From: Plantago ovata
Lineage: Eukaryota > Streptophyta > Magnoliopsida > Lamiales > Plantaginaceae
Direction: 5' to 3'
NCBI GenBank assembly: GCA_028274465.1
Contig: CM051456.1
Coordinates: 71,906,753 to 71,970,752, forward strand
DNA: 64,000 nt
How positions within the stretch are numbered: the stretch's first letter is position 1; the number at the start of each line of letters is the position of its first letter. The notes beneath the pieces were generated by a model. The model was not told the DNA's origin, did not search any database, and saw only the letters and a program-made list of their open reading frames with translations. This document shows, piece after piece, positions 20,765 through 33,359 of this stretch. The position numbers and the translations under genes were made by a program.

Positions 20765-22828
20765 TGTATATGTCCTAGAGACAGTCCTTATTAAGGGCAT
20801 GCAGCCCTTATAGAGGGCATATATGTGCTATTACACAGGTCAACGTAATATAATATATGTTTGTTATTTGACTATTGAGTATCGCTTTCATATTTATATT
20901 ACACCAGGCATGCAGCATGTCATATCTCTATTTCTGTCTGTATTGATATTAAACATGTCCCCTCGGATAGATGACCGATCACACAGATAGTGGGAGCTAT
21001 GTGAGTTATCATCTATCCCAAACTCTCCCTAGTCGAGGTTCATCTCGGATGTAGTGGTCTGAATGAACCAGCTGAGACTAGTATGCGTGGAGGTTATACT
21101 TGTTGAAGCAAGTGTGAGCCGATCCCACGGCCACGGAATGGATTGTTGGACAATCACGAAACGTTCCCATAACTGCGCATAGTTGTTCGAAGGATGATTA
21201 CCGAACAATGGAAGTACCCACCGGACACTCCCATCGATGTATATTCTACACCGAAGTGTCTATGGGAACCGGTAAGTTGTCGAAGTGATGCCAGTCGTGC
21301 TTTGGACTTACAGGACTTTATCATCACATTTGTTGCCGCATATCCTTGGTAGACCCGTCGATGTCAGCTCTGAATAAGCAGTTGACCTAAGACACGATTC
21401 AGGATTATGGGTACATACAAATGGGGATGATAAGTGTTTCTGTGAAGGATTCATCTCTCATGTGTAGCACAGGAGAGTACTGCTCATAGTCTTCATAGTT
21501 GTGTTGGTAAAGTCACTGGCCAGTGCATCGATATATTATGATAGTCATAAGTATATCTTCGTAACCAAGCAACTCCCTGAGACGCCCGTGGATGTATTAT
21601 TGGGATAGACACATCATCGATCCTAGATGCATTCGAGTCAGTCAGATGAAGGGACGTTACCATCGCCGCGTTGAGCGCAACAGACTTCGCAACGAAAGAG
21701 TTTGCTTTGAGAAACCTCTCAAACGTCCTCATGTATTAATATTGCAAATGGAACCGTCTAGGAATTCCATTTTGCCTAGTCTAGGACTTGCTTAATACAA
21801 TGAGGCCCTATGGGTCACACTATGTGGTGATTCAGTTTATCAGAATATCCTTGAAGATGGAATCGCAATTGATTTGGAATTAATCGTGATTGATGGATTA
21901 TAATTGATTTGGAATGAATTGTAATATTTAGTGGCTCAATTAATGATTTGGAATTATTAATTGAATTGGCTAATTAATTGTATTTTATGTAAATACAATT
22001 AAATATTATATTTTAGAAATATAATAGAGGTTTGATTTGAAAGGATATGTTAATTTAGAATTAATATATGCACATGGGCAAAATCTACTTGGAGTTTGAA
22101 TTGCCTTAGAACTCTAAGTGGGTCCCGATTACCCCTGGGAGCGCGCGCGTGCGCAGATAGTATAGGGGAAGGAGTTCGACTCCTTCCTCTATTAGAAGTC
22201 CAAGGGATAAGTTAGATTTTCCTGATTGAGTTTTAATTTGATTGGGAATGTATCTAGACTTGAAATTGGTTTCCTAGTGCGATAAGAATTAGATTCTTAT
22301 TCCTTTACGAAGTCTAAGTGTTTATGCTTTAGGCTTCTATTGACTACTATATATAGTAGACTATTAGAGAGCTTTTGACATAGACATTCACACAGTTGAA
22401 TACCCAGTTTTCTTAGAGAAAATAAAAAGCTTTCCCCTACCTCTCCATACTAGCCACGCGCGCCACCCCTCTCACCGGAGGAAAACCGCCGCCCCATCTT
22501 CTTGGTCACACAAAGAATATCCTAGCATTCTTCCGATAGGCTGTTCATCCGTGGATACCAAGGTTGAGGTTCTAGGAGCTGGAAACTAACTTTTATTGTC
22601 TTGCAGATAATCAAAGTATTGCAGATATCTTCGACTTCGACGAAGGAGAAGATTCACCGGATTATTACGAAGACTTGGAAGCTGTGCTTGCTTTGGAGTA
22701 CGGTTAGTCTTCTAATTGACGTGTTTAAATATATACGACATATACATAATCAATTAACCTGCATGTTAAGAAAATTATTGAAATTCCGTTGGGTACCCTA
22801 TGGGTAACTCTGACCGTATTTTCTTACA
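20765..22828 (+). repeat. 5' LTR of Copia-4
   Basis: About 2.06 kb, ending ttttcttaca. A TATA-like tatatatag lies near 22350. The stretch 21880-22060 is very AT-rich. The run gcgcgcgcgtgcgc near 22141-22154 is alternating purine-pyrimidine. Short frames inside it are not genes. Confidence 0.72.
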
Positions 22829-22829
22829 G

Positions 22830-22841
22830 TGGTATCAGAGC
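22830..22841 (+). other. Primer-binding site, Copia-4 (initiator tRNA-Met)
   Basis: A perfect TGGTATCAGAGC one nucleotide after the LTR. Confidence 0.9.
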
Positions 22842-22996
22842 GAGGTTAATTGGTTACGTATATACGTATATATGTTGTATGCTTTTGTAGTTTATGTGGA
22901 TGCAATTGATTCTATGATTAATTCGATTTTCAAAAGTTTTGTTTTTATATAAATTTAGAATTTATATTTTTTCAAATATTTTTTTTTAAATATATA

Positions 22997-23052
22997 TATA
23001 TATCGACCGGCCGCCTGCGCGACGCAGGAGGCGGCCGCCTGCGTGACGCAGG
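22997..23052 (+). repeat. GC-rich palindromic repeat in the Copia-4 leader
   Basis: ggccgcctgcg and gacgcagg occur twice around a central gaggcggccgcctg palindrome, directly after a (ta)n run. Element E is inserted at its right end, with gcagg as the probable target duplication (23048-23052). Confidence 0.75.
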
Positions 23053-24237
23053 TGATGAACGTGTATTTTACACTTTCATTTGAGTCTTTTTCACCTATTT
23101 TAGCTATCCTCTATGTTAATTTAGCAATATTTTAGTGCATTTTATTAGAATGGTGTCACGTTTCTCTTTAGTTTGTATTATACAGGTTTTGGATGAAAAA
23201 CGAGGTTTTTCGGGCAATTATATTCAAGTAGACAAGGAATTGGTGTTCCGAAGGCCTAATTGGAGTATCTAGAAGATTCCGGATAGGGTTTGAAGTCTAG
23301 GGATCGAGTCTGAAGGCTAAAAAGTCACTAGAAGGCAAAAACCGAGTCCGAAAAGGAAAAGAAATCCCAAAACGCGTCGAAAATGCGTTTCCAGCCGCCA
23401 GAACCTCCCGGGCGAATCGCCCCACACCAGGTGAATCGCCCGGTGTGTGGGGCCACTCGCCCCACACCTGCCGAATGCCTATATATAGTTGCTCAGTTTT
23501 CTCCATTTTTCATACTTCTCCAGACCTTTTCTCTCACCTTTCTCATTAGTTTTAGGTAGGAATTCTCCAGAGCCTGTTTTGGGGATTCTTAGGTTAGGAG
23601 ATAATTTTTCTTAGCGTTTTGGAGCTTGTAAGATCGCGATTCTTCGGAGATTGACAACCTTCGATAACATCGTATCTTACAGTATTTCTATTTATATTTA
23701 TTTATCTTTCAACATGTTTTCATTCAATCTTGCTATGATTTCTGTTGATTGCATGACATCTATGAGTAGCTAAACTTCTTGTTGGTGATAGTATGTGATT
23801 TCTTAGCGAAGGGTTAATAATTATGCTAATGGCTATATCGCGCAATAGGCTTTGAGTTATTGCTTTATATCTTTGATCTATCTAAAACCTCTATCTTCAT
23901 AGTGTTGAATAATAACGGAACACAATTGGACAATTCATTGATCAAAGATCTCTATGCAAAACCGGGTACTTCATGCATGAATATTAACCTGCTATGCTTT
24001 GAATGACCATACTATCACCAGCCTCCATTATCTGATAAGAAAAACCTTTGCTAAGTAATTTGTTGATTTTATATTCTTAAGTTAGATTAGATAAAGCTAG
24101 TTATAGTCTTTAGAGATCGACACTCGAGGTTATTTTACTACTACACTACGGTTTTCGTTGTAGTTGTGAATTGCCTTTGGCTAAATACAAATTTATTTGA
24201 TTAACTAGAATCTGACAAGTTCTAAACCAGTTCATCA
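23053..24237 (+). repeat. 5' LTR of element E
   Basis: TGATGAACG...TTCATCA. TATA box at about 23480-23487, preceded by a cluster of GC palindromes (gggcgaatcgcccc and variants, 23408-23468). Confidence 0.9.
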
Positions 24238-24240
24238 AAT

Positions 24241-24258
24241 TGGCGCCGTTGCCGGGGA
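24241..24258 (+). other. Primer-binding site, element E (tRNA-Asp)
   Basis: TGGCGCCGTTGCCGGGGA, a perfect tRNA-Asp complement 3 nt after the LTR. Confidence 0.92.
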
Positions 24259-24383
24259 CTATACTCCTTTTTTCTATTTAGCCTTTTTATATTTTCAGCA
24301 TTAAATTCCTAGTTCTAGTAGTTTTTAGTTTTCCTATTTAATCTCTCTCTGATACTCCTTTCCTAGTTTTTTACAGATAGTGT

Positions 24384-25058
24384 ATGCGACATACATGATC
24401 TAGAGGAACACCGCTTGCTGATTCAATTGCTGAGATCGACAGAGTCTACCACCAAAGAAGGCGACTACTTCGAAGGCGTGAACTAGAGGAAATAGAGGAT
24501 ACCGATTTCTCTGAATCTCTACACAATCTTTTCAAGGAAATCGACGGAAGGGAAGAAGCTAGACCACTGAAAGCATGGGTTCAACCCTCCAAGGATCGTA
24601 TGAGGGAACCGGCGATTGTTCTTTCGTCTGCAACTCGTGATCTGGAAATCAAGAACCACGCGTTCCAACAACTTTCGAGGTTCTATGGCTTAGCAAGGGA
24701 AGATGTGATGGGGTACTTGCACGATATCGATGATTTCGTCAACCAACTCCCACGACCCGGAGCTGAAATAACAACGGACGAGTTGAGAATGAAGGTTTTT
24801 GCTATGGGACTTGGCGACAGAGCCAAGTCATGGTTAAGTTCTCTACCGGCGGACTCGCTGGACACTTGGGAGAAGGTTTTTTCAGCTTTCATGGAGAAAT
24901 ACTTCCCTCACACCTTGACTACCGCGCTTAAGGCGCAAATCACTGGATTCAAACAGGACTATGATGAGACCATCTACACCGCGTTTCAGAGGTTCCAAGA
25001 CCTCATGAACAAGTGCCCTCACCATGGTTTTGAGCTTTCGGATCTAGTCCAACACTTC
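24384..25058 (+). pseudogene. gag of element E, N-terminal fragment
   Basis: Starts ATG at 24384 and has a stop at codon 5 (TGA in place of the Arg codon of MPHTR). The frame is then open until D interrupts it within the SDLVQHF segment. It retains about 20 codons (around RRRELEEIEDTDFSES) that are absent from both A and B, so A and B share a derived deletion. The knuckle and protease parts are on the far side of D. Confidence 0.85.
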
Positions 25059-26312
25059 TGATGATGCAGGAATTGTCGGTTCCGACGTATCAAATAAATT
25101 TGTTATTTAGCCAAAGGCAATTCACAACTACAACGAAAACCGTAGTGTAGCAGTAGAATAACCTCGAGTGTCGATCTCTAAGGACTATAACTAGATTTAT
25201 CTAATCTAATTTAGAATATAAAACAGCATACGATTTAGCAAAGGTTTTTCTTAACAGATAATGGAGATTGGTGATAGTATGGTCCTTCAAAGCATAACGG
25301 GTTAATAATCATGCATAAATTCCTTGGTTTTGCATGGAGATCTTTGATCAATGAATTGTCCAGTTGTAATTATCAAACACTACGAAGATAAAGATTTAGA
25401 TAGGTCGAAGACCAATGAATTGTCCAATTGTGTGCAATAATTAATCAAAAATACGAAGATAGAGATTTAGATAGATCAAAGAAATAAAGCAATAACACGG
25501 AGTATAATGCGCGATATAGCCATTAGCATAATTATTAACCCTTCGCCAAGAATTCACATACTATCACCAACGAAAAGTTTAGCTACTCATAGTTGTCATG
25601 CAATCAACATAAATCATAGAAGAAAACATGTTGAAAGATATATGAAAATAAGTAGAAAAACTGTAAGATACAATGTTACCGAAGGTTGTCAATCTCCGAA
25701 GAATCGCGATCTTACAAGCTCCAAACTGCTATGAAAAAGTATCTCCTAAGCTATGAACCCCCAGAACAGGCTCTGGGAAGTTCCTACCTAAAACTACAGA
25801 GAAAGGCGAGAGAAAAGGTCTGGAAAAGTATGAAAAACGGAGAAAAACTGAGCAACTATATATAGGCTACGAATTTGTGTGGGGCGAAGGGCCCCACACA
25901 CCGGGCGACTCGCCTGGTGCGGGGCGATTTGCCCCACATCCCGGGCGGTTCGTCCGGGAGTAAAACTCGGGAATTTACGCGTTTTTGATGCGTTTTTGGA
26001 TTTCTTCGCCTTTTCGGACTCGGTTTCTGACTTCTAGTGGCCTTCTAACCTCCAGATTCGACCCCTAGACTTCAAATCCTATCCGGAAACCTTCAGATAC
26101 TCCAATTAGGCTTCTGGAACACCAATTCCTTGTCCACTTCAATATAATTGCCTGGAAAACCTCGTTTTTCAACCAAAACCTGTAAAATAAAAACTAAAGG
26201 GAAACGTGACACTATTATAATAAAATGCACTAAAATATAGCTAAATTAACATAGAGGATAGCTAAAATAGGTGAAAAAGACTCGAATGAAAGTGTAAAAT
26301 ACACATTCATCA
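25059..26312 (-). repeat. 3' LTR of element D
   Basis: 1254 bp with ends TGATGA and CATCA. TATA box near 25855-25864 (minus) with GC palindromes just upstream on that strand (25878-25960). Confidence 0.9.
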
Positions 26313-26330
26313 AACTCCCCAAACCGAACC
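26313..26330 (-). other. Polypurine tract, element D
   Basis: The minus strand reads ggttcggtttggggagtt, identical to B's tract and abutting the LTR. Confidence 0.87.
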
Positions 26331-27123
26331 TTTACTTGTCCTCAAGCAACTAAACTAGACTCTAATGCAAAAAACAATGCAACACACAAAATGGAGTCTC
26401 ATGCCAAATAAAATGAACTAATCTACTGAATCTATCAAAAAACATATGAATAAAAAATCATATAAATCAAAACATGAATATAGGTTGAAGAATGCCTCGA
26501 TTGACTCATACACATCCACATAAGCACTTACGTTAAGACAAGATAGTCTCTCATAATATTCTCTACCTGGACCTAGTCAGTGACGACGTAATGAAACATG
26601 TTAAGATACGAATGGTTGTCCCGTGCCTATGAAACTGAGGACTTACTGCTGTTCACCAAGTTAAGACTTTTCCTCAAAGAGGTCGAACCAGTACTGGCTC
26701 TCATCAAACGAAGGAGGGTTTCCGATAAAAGATAACACTCCCCTATTCTACCCATCTCTCAAGTAAAGTCTTAAGCTATTCACCACTTCCTGAATGGTAG
26801 GACGAGGGTGGTCTAGAACAGATGGCACTCAAAAACAAATGACAAAAAATAGAAAATTACAACACGATTACGAACATTACAAGAATCGGAAAATGAGACA
26901 CAACACTTTGCTAAACTGCTATTTGGCTTTCTTTTTTGGACCCTTCTTTGCTTTTTTGGGGTCTTTTTCTTTTTTTTTTCTTTTTTTTTCTTTTCCTTTC
27001 CAGTTTCTTTTTTTCTCTTTTTTTTCTTTTTTCCTGGAATTTTTTATTTCTTTTTTTTCGATTTTTTTAGTCGGCAGTAGTACAACGAAAAAGAAACAAA
27101 ATGACTCACAAACGACTTCCCTA

Positions 27124-27145
27124 AACCTATTCGAAAGAATAGGTT
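27124..27145 (-). other. Hairpin, element D (copy 1)
   Basis: Perfect arms AACCTATTC / GAATAGGTT with a 4-nt loop. Confidence 0.85.
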
Positions 27146-27219
27146 GGAGTACAGAAAAATAAACTCACAACACAGAAATGAAAAACGAAAAACAAGTCTA
27201 ATGATGGTCCCCCTCCCCA

Positions 27220-27241
27220 AACCTATTCGAAAGAATAGGTT
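27220..27241 (-). other. Hairpin, element D (copy 2)
   Basis: Same arms. On the sense strand the hairpin runs into ggtttggggagggg, a PPT-like tract. Confidence 0.85.
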
Positions 27242-27687
27242 GCAAACAAAGGATCACACAACCTCACACTACCTCCTTCCTAGGCATTTAGCAATCTCAA
27301 AGCATGGTGAAGACTTGTTGCCTCTTAGGTACATAATTACTCGGGAAAACAACCATAAGACCCTAACATGCATCATCCTATTATAAAGGCCTTCGTGAAC
27401 CGCAGTAGAGAAAACACCACTAAGTGATGTCGAGACTACCAAGCTTAACTAAGTGCAATACATAAATGTGACAAGCCAAGCGAGAAAAACCTCAAACAAA
27501 TTCATAGAGATGAAGCATATGATTAAATGGCATAGTTAGTTGATCTACCCAATAAAAAAGTTCAAAAAATTTGGCAATAAACTCCATATAAAACATGCAA
27601 GACTATCCTAGGATGAATGCAGTGAATGCAACCTAAGAAACTAAGAAAGCAGTAAACGTGCAAATGCAAATGCAGATGAATAAAAAC

Positions 27688-27705
27688 TCCGGGTTGCCTC
27701 CCGGA
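27688..27705 (-). other. Conserved stem-loop after gag-protease, element D
   Basis: Sense strand TCCGGG-AGGCAA-CCCGGA, as in B. Confidence 0.75.
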
Positions 27706-27748
27706 TAGCGCCATTGTTTAAAGTCTTTGAATCGACTCCTGTCTGCGC

Positions 27749-29350
27749 CTAGCTCTTCTTTTTGAGGGTACTAGACTTCCCCTTCATTGATCTCCTCCTC
27801 ATGCCACGAACCGGTGAATAAGAATGAACATAGGCAGCAAGACCACAGTAGTTAATAGTGTGAGAAGTATCAGGTGGATCAGATATGGCTCGCAATACAT
27901 GTCGCTTGCCATCCACCTCAATAGTGCAAGTCCTTCGGTAGATGTCCATCACGGAGCGTAGCTTAGTCAAGAACGTTCGCTCCAAGAGAATGACATCCCC
28001 CGTCCCAGGTGTAGACGCCGGCATAACTACAAGATTGACCAATACATTTTTCACAACGCCCTCGGGTCTCACAAATGATCCATCTGCTAGTTGCACAATA
28101 GCCTTATGCTCAGATAGTTTTCCAAGGCTACTCTTCTCAAACACATTCATAGGGAGCACATTAGAATAGGATCCCGTGTCTAGTGTGGCACGGACATCTT
28201 CAAGCTCACCAATCCCGACCTTAACATCAAAACTTTGAGGGAGTGGCTCGGGATCCTCTTGCTCCTCTTCACTCTCGTCAGAACCAAGGTCCTTCTCTTC
28301 TTCCTTAGCCTGTGGAGGCACTTCCCCCTTGCAACACTCGCACTTAGCAACCTTCTTGATGGTGATTTCAACAGGTAGATCACCCGCCAAGGTAATGGAC
28401 ATCGACTTCTTAGTGTTGCTAGGCAGTTTGCCTTGCTCTCTACTTGCTCGTCGGTCGATCAACTCTTGCATCTTTTGTTGGGCAAGCCTAGTGCTCTCTT
28501 CCAACCTATCAAGCCTTGTCCTAGTCTTCTCAGAATCTTCTTCATAACGTTTGAGAAAACTTTGGGTGTGATCAACCATCTTTTGCAAGTTCTCCATCAG
28601 TTGAGCCGACTTCGACTTCGGTTGCTCTTTCGGAGCGGGGTTTTCGCAGTGATCATTACCATAGTTAAGCCTACTACGGTCTTGGTTAGGGCCATAAGTT
28701 TGGCTAGCTGGTGCATATCCTTGGTTGTTTCGGAACCCTCTTCTCTAAAATCCACCTCGAGGATTCCTACCATCTTGTCCGTAGCTAGCTTCTTGAGTAC
28801 CAAACTCCGTAGCAAAGGCTTCCTCTTCGCCTCCTTGAACCCAGTTGCCATCATCATACGCAAGCTCCGATCTACACATATGATCCCCATGCCCATAGTT
28901 CTTGCATATTCGGCAAACTTCGTTGGTAAAGCACTCGAATTGATCTCCATTCCCCCTATACATAGGGGGTTCTTGAGTCGGTGGAGCTTCAGGTCCACGT
29001 CTCCTAACCATCGCTCTTGGGTCCTTGAACTGCGAGCCCTTAGCAAGCCTTTCGAAAATTGCCCAGACGGCTTCTTCGGTTTCCTCCCAAATATTGCCTC
29101 GGCATTTGAAATCCACCACTTGTTGGTTCTCGAAGGTTAGTCTATTGTAGAAGTGTTGGACTAGGTCAGAAAGATCAAAACCATGGTGAGGGCACTTGTT
29201 CATGAGATCTTGGAACCTCTCAAACACGGTGTAGATGGTCTCATCATAGTCCTGTTTGAATCCAGTGATTTGCGCCTTGAGCGCGGTAGTCAAGGTGTGA
29301 GGGAAGTATTTTTCCATGAAAGCTGAAAAAACCTTCTCCCAAGTGTCCAT
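27749..29350 (-). pseudogene. gag-protease of element D, 5'-truncated
   Basis: Open from the C insertion point (29350, in the DTWEKVFSAFMEKYFPH region) with one stop at 28745-28747 (Trp TGG to TAG, after PRGGF). The frame then continues to 27749. The CCHC knuckle reads CRICKNYGHGDHMC. A 48-bp in-frame deletion just before the knuckle removes the segment that A and B have between two TTCGTT direct repeats (A: 1111-1116 and 1159-1164). The protease has DTGS but a second deletion removes the KIGEASIYTNF stretch, and the Gly of ILLG is Glu (ILLERTFL), so the protease is probably inactive. Confidence 0.85.
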
Positions 29351-30731
29351 TGATGAACGTATTTTTGACGCGTTCATCTTGTCTTTTTTACCTTCTTTTG
29401 CTACCTTTTAGCCTTGTTTTTTGGTTAGTTTTGTAGAATACTGTCACGTTTTGTGTTTTCTGCATTTTCAGGCACTTAGGAACGAAATGGCGTTTTTGGA
29501 GCTAAAAACGAGCTTTTTTGATAGAAAATGGCCCCGTTGAAGTTTCTTGATCTCCACGGCTTGTTCGTGAGTGCTTGAGCATCAATAAGCATTGAGAAGG
29601 ATGAGTCCAAGGCATCCGAGGGCCGTACGAGGGCAAAAAGATTGAGTTGGAAGACAAAAATCTGCCCAGGAGCCAAGCTAAGCGCCTGGAATAGTGAAGC
29701 GCTCCGCTTCATTTTCCAGTAGTTTTGGCACAGCAGCCAAGCGAAGCGCTTGGAGGGCCCAAGCGCTTCGCTTGCCAAGCGCTCCGCTTGGCAGCGGTTA
29801 CGTTTTCGGATTTTCCTTCTTAAATCTGATTTTCAGTTACTTTTTCCATACTTTTGAACATTGGCTTCATTTTGGCAGAGCTCCTAAGCCCCAAAACTCA
29901 GAGAAAATTCAGATTACATTGTATTTTAGATTGGATTAAAGGTTTTGGCATAGGATTGCATCCATTGTTTCATCTACGGAGAGGTTTTCATCAATACCCA
30001 CCGATTAGTGACAGCTTGGTGGTAACATTGTATCATTATCTCTTGTCTAGTAGTTTGATTTGATGTATTCTATTTACAATTCATATGATTTGATGTCTAT
30101 GTTGATGAATATGAGTAGCTAAATCCTTTGTGTTGGTGGTAGAATGTAGAATATGCATGCTATGGGTTATGTTTATGCTTACATGAGGTTGTGAGTCAAT
30201 CTTGCTGCAAATTCCTTCATATGATTCTTAGTTGCCTATAAAATATATTCGAATTGAGTATAGTGACAAATTCTTGGTCAATGAAAGCTATAGGATTGTA
30301 TGTTAGAGATTTTCAGCATGCTAGATAAATGGTGTTAGTAACAAGCACCTCTAAAGTATTGATAGTGGTCTTTTATGATGTGTGTCTTGAAAGTTACCTA
30401 GACGAGTTGCTTAGCAGACTTGATCGAAGGTTTTACGCACTGAACTTGTGAGCATATTCGTAACCCATGCATGTGTATTTGATTTCTACCACCAACCGTT
30501 TTCCAAACTTGATTACAACAATCTGATTTCTCGTTGCTTTGTTATAAGAAAACAATTCTATAAACACTTGAACACGTTGTCTGAAATAACTAGCAAAAAC
30601 CACAAACAAAGCCACGTTAGGTCCCGAGAGAACGACACTCGGGGACAACTTGCCATTGCACTCTAGTTTGTGTAGTGATAAGTGTTCTTTGGCTATTAAA
30701 CAAATTTAATTGGTGAAAAACGACATCATCA
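29351..30731 (+). repeat. 5' LTR of element C
   Basis: 1381 bp, TGATGAACG...CATCATCA. Contains an array of palindromes of the type aagcgNNNcgctt (29680-29800). The 3' LTR copy carries one additional 21-bp unit there. Confidence 0.92.
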
Positions 30732-30734
30732 ATT

Positions 30735-30752
30735 TGGCGCCGTTGCCGGGGA
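30735..30752 (+). other. Primer-binding site, element C (tRNA-Asp)
   Basis: TGGCGCCGTTGCCGGGGA, a perfect complement, 3 nt after the LTR. Confidence 0.92.
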
Positions 30753-30875
30753 CTTAACTCCTTTGGTTGGTGTTTTTATTTTGGTTTTTTCAGCCAACAT
30801 CTCTTCTTTGCCTTATTTCTGTCTTTTGTTTCTTTTTGACTTGGAAACTCACTACTCTTCATTTCAGGTGAGTGC

Positions 30876-33191
30876 ATGCCTAGAACCCGAACGGGTAGAC
30901 CTATTATTGAACCTTTTGTAGACGAGATCGATCGTTTGTTTCAAAGGAGAAGGAGGAATTTGAATCTCGAGTTTGAAGAAGTAGCATCTAGAGCTTCCAC
31001 TTCTGGTATTCGGGAAGAGTCTTCTTCTTATCTTTTGGAGCCAATTCTTGAATCTGTTTTCTTGGAAGGTGAAATGGAGGAGCAACCTATACGTACACTT
31101 ACTAAGCCTACGGTTGGGGCTAGAGGACCAGCAATTGTCCTCAATGATGCCACAAGGAACTTGGAGATCAAGAATCACATGTTCCAAGAACTTCCCAAAT
31201 TCTATGGGATGGCTAATGAGGACGTGATTGGGTTCTTGAATGAGCTCGAGAATTTTGTTCTCCATCTTGGGCGACCAGGAGCTGGTGTTACGGATGATGA
31301 TCTCCGTATGAAGGTCTTTTCTATGGGGCTAGGTGATCGTGCAAAGGCTTGGCTTAATACTTTGGAGGCCGGGTCTTTGACAACATGGGATCTTTGTTTT
31401 GATAAGTTCATGGAGCGTTACTACCCCGCTTCCAAGACGATGGCTATGAAGAGCCAAATTAGCTCCTTCGAGCAGAGGTATGATGAGGCTTTCCACGAGG
31501 CCTATGATCGATTCATGGGGTTGCATCATCGATGCCCACATCACGGGTATGATAAAGGTCAGCTTCTCCAATTCTTTTACAATGGTTTACATCCCGAGAT
31601 TCAATCTCAAGTGGATAGTATTTGTGGAGGTAGTATGGGGGAGTTGCTTCCTTCTCAAGCTCAAGTGAAGCTGGACATGATGTACCGGAATTCCCAAAAC
31701 CGGAATGTGAGGGCTCGTGTGCTCCAAAAGGAGCAAATAGGTGAGGCCAAGGTAGTGGTAGAACAAGATGCCTTCGATGGGTTCGCCCATGAAGTGAAGC
31801 AAGCTTTGAGGCAAAGCGTTCCTTCTCCTTCTACGGAAGTTTGTGGTGTGTGCAAGAACTATGGGCACCCGACCTATTTATGTCGTTCTGAATTTTCTAG
31901 AGAGCAATATATCACGAACAATGTCCGTCAAGAAGTGTATGCTGCTGAGGGAGAGCAAGTAGTTGGAGATGTGAACTACGGGCAAGGATATGGCAATATG
32001 AGGCCACAAAACCGTGGGGGACAAGGACCACGAGGTGGGTACCAGAATCAAGGCAACCGTGGTTATGTCCACAACCAGGACCAATATGCCTATGGTCCAC
32101 ATCAAGATCGAAGCCGTCTCAGCTATGGGAACAACTGGTATGAAGGAGCACCACCTTCTAATCCTACACCTCCACCTCAGGTTGCTAGTTCGGGACCGCA
32201 AGGTGGAGGGGTGCTCCCTTCTCCTCTTGTCTCTTCTCTCAACGATCTTATGTTGAAGACGAATAAGTTTATGGAGCATTACTATCGTAATGAATCTACT
32301 AACAATCAGCGGTTTGAGAAGCTTGAGGCTAGTAGTAGCAACCTCCATAAGAAGTTGCAAGAGTTGATAGATCGGGGGGCTAGTAGAGAGCAAGGGAAGT
32401 TTCCCGGGAACACGGAGAAGGCTATGGCCATAACCGTGGTGACTGATTTGCCCGTGGAGATCACGGTTGTGAGAGACAATGCACGAGTTGAGGTGCCAAG
32501 TTGCAAGATAACTGAAACTTGCAAGGTGAGTGAGGAGGTCGAGACTCCTAAGGTGGTTATGGAAGAGGAAGTTGTCGCACAATCTGATGCGATAGTTGAA
32601 GAGGTGAAAGAAAACTCATCGTCTGAGGATGAGATGGTGGATGTGGTGGAAGTGCCCATCCAAGAGAGCTTCGATGTTGAAATCGGCTTGGGGAAGAAGG
32701 ACGGAATAGTGGCAACTCTAGACACGGGAGCGGGTGTGAATGTTATACCCTTGAACGTGTATGAAGAGTCGGGTTTGTCTGGCTTGAGACCTATGAAATG
32801 CATGGTGCAATTAGCGGATGGGTCCATGAAAAAGCCGTTGGGTGTGATTGTGAACTTGGCGGTGAGGGTTGCCGGTGTAGAGGTGAAGACTAATTTCATC
32901 GTTATGCCTACATCTTCTGCTAAGCTCAAAGATGTGGTTCTCTTGGGTAGAGCCTTCATCAACAAAGTGCATATGGTCATAGACATGTATCGCTGAACAT
33001 GTCACTTTGAGGTAAATGGCAAGCAACACACGTTGCGAGCCATTGTTAATTCATGTGCTTATGTTGATACTAACGAACTTGTAGGATTTTTTGGTCCACT
33101 TTATGTTCGTCAAGATGTGCAGGGAATTGATGCTTTGAGAGGCAATTGGAGGGGGAAGTCTAGTACCCGAGGCGAAATCAATCCCGCATGA
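30876..33191 (+). pseudogene. gag-protease of element C, one nonsense codon
   Basis: ATG 30876 (MPRTRTGRPIIEP). Open for 706 codons to a TGA at 32994-32996, after which the frame continues to a TGA near 33189. The equivalent codon in B is Arg, so this is a single substitution late in the protein. Order: N-terminal acidic region; Gag capsid region (FMERYYPASK, CPHHGYDKGQLLQFFYNG); CCHC knuckle at 31842-31883 (CGVCKNYGHPTYLC); a Gly/Gln/Asn-rich stretch; a coiled-coil segment ending ELIDRGASREQGK; an acidic linker; protease with LDTGAG (DTG 32721-32729) and VVLLGRAFI. It is the best preserved gag-protease in the window and may make functional Gag. Confidence 0.9.
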
Positions 33192-33233
33192 GTTGTGAAG
33201 AGTCGAGCCAACGACTTTTAAACGAAGGCGCTT

Positions 33234-33251
33234 CTCGGGAGGCAACCCGAG
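33234..33251 (+). other. Conserved stem-loop after gag-protease, element C
   Basis: CTCGGG-AGGCAA-CCCGAG. Relative to B the two outer pairs are changed on both sides (T-A to C-G, C-G to T-A), so pairing is kept. Confidence 0.78.
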
Positions 33252-33359
33252 GTTGTAGGTACTTGCATATAGATTAGGAGCACGTTTAAATTTTGTTTCG
33301 TTGATTAGACAAGGTTTTTGGGGTGAAAATTTAGCAAAAGTTGAAAAAAATGGATTTGG

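Larger units (their letters stand above)
20765..23052 (+). mobile_element. Copia-4: left part of a second Copia family
   Basis: A long LTR (to 22828), then an initiator tRNA-Met PBS, then 211 bp of internal sequence before element E interrupts. It is unrelated in sequence to Copia-1/2/3. The exact start is uncertain: tgtatatgtcc (20765) and tgtcctagag (20771) both fit. The rest, including all coding sequence, should lie to the right of the window. Confidence 0.75.
23053..25058 (+). mobile_element. Element E: gag-protease family, left part
   Basis: LTR, PBS and the first 675 bp of gag, then cut by element D at 25059. The LTR is shorter (1185 bp) and clearly diverged from B. Its remaining part should reappear beyond D, to the right of the window. 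Confidence 0.88.
26331..27687 (-). other. Non-coding 3' internal region of element D
   Basis: About 1.36 kb, much shorter than B's. It holds a pyrimidine tract (purine on the sense strand, about 26930-27070), two hairpins, and the conserved words around 26550-26800 and 27260-27430. The GC-palindrome stretch seen in B just after gag is absent. Confidence 0.72.
25059..29350 (-). mobile_element. Element D: gag-protease family, 3' part, minus strand
   Basis: Read on the minus strand: gag-protease (29350 to 27749), stem-loop, non-coding region with hairpins, PPT, and 3' LTR (26312 to 25059). It is inserted in E's gag; ACTTC (25054-25058) is the likely TSD. Its 5' part is cut off by element C at 29351 and should lie beyond C. 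Confidence 0.9.

Noticed and set aside
26794..27162. Phenylalanine/serine-rich frame
   Set aside because: Antisense translation of the purine tract of element D; no conserved protein.
31878..32986. Long minus-strand frames opposite element C gag
   Set aside because: Antisense shadows of a 706-codon gag-protease with recognisable motifs.
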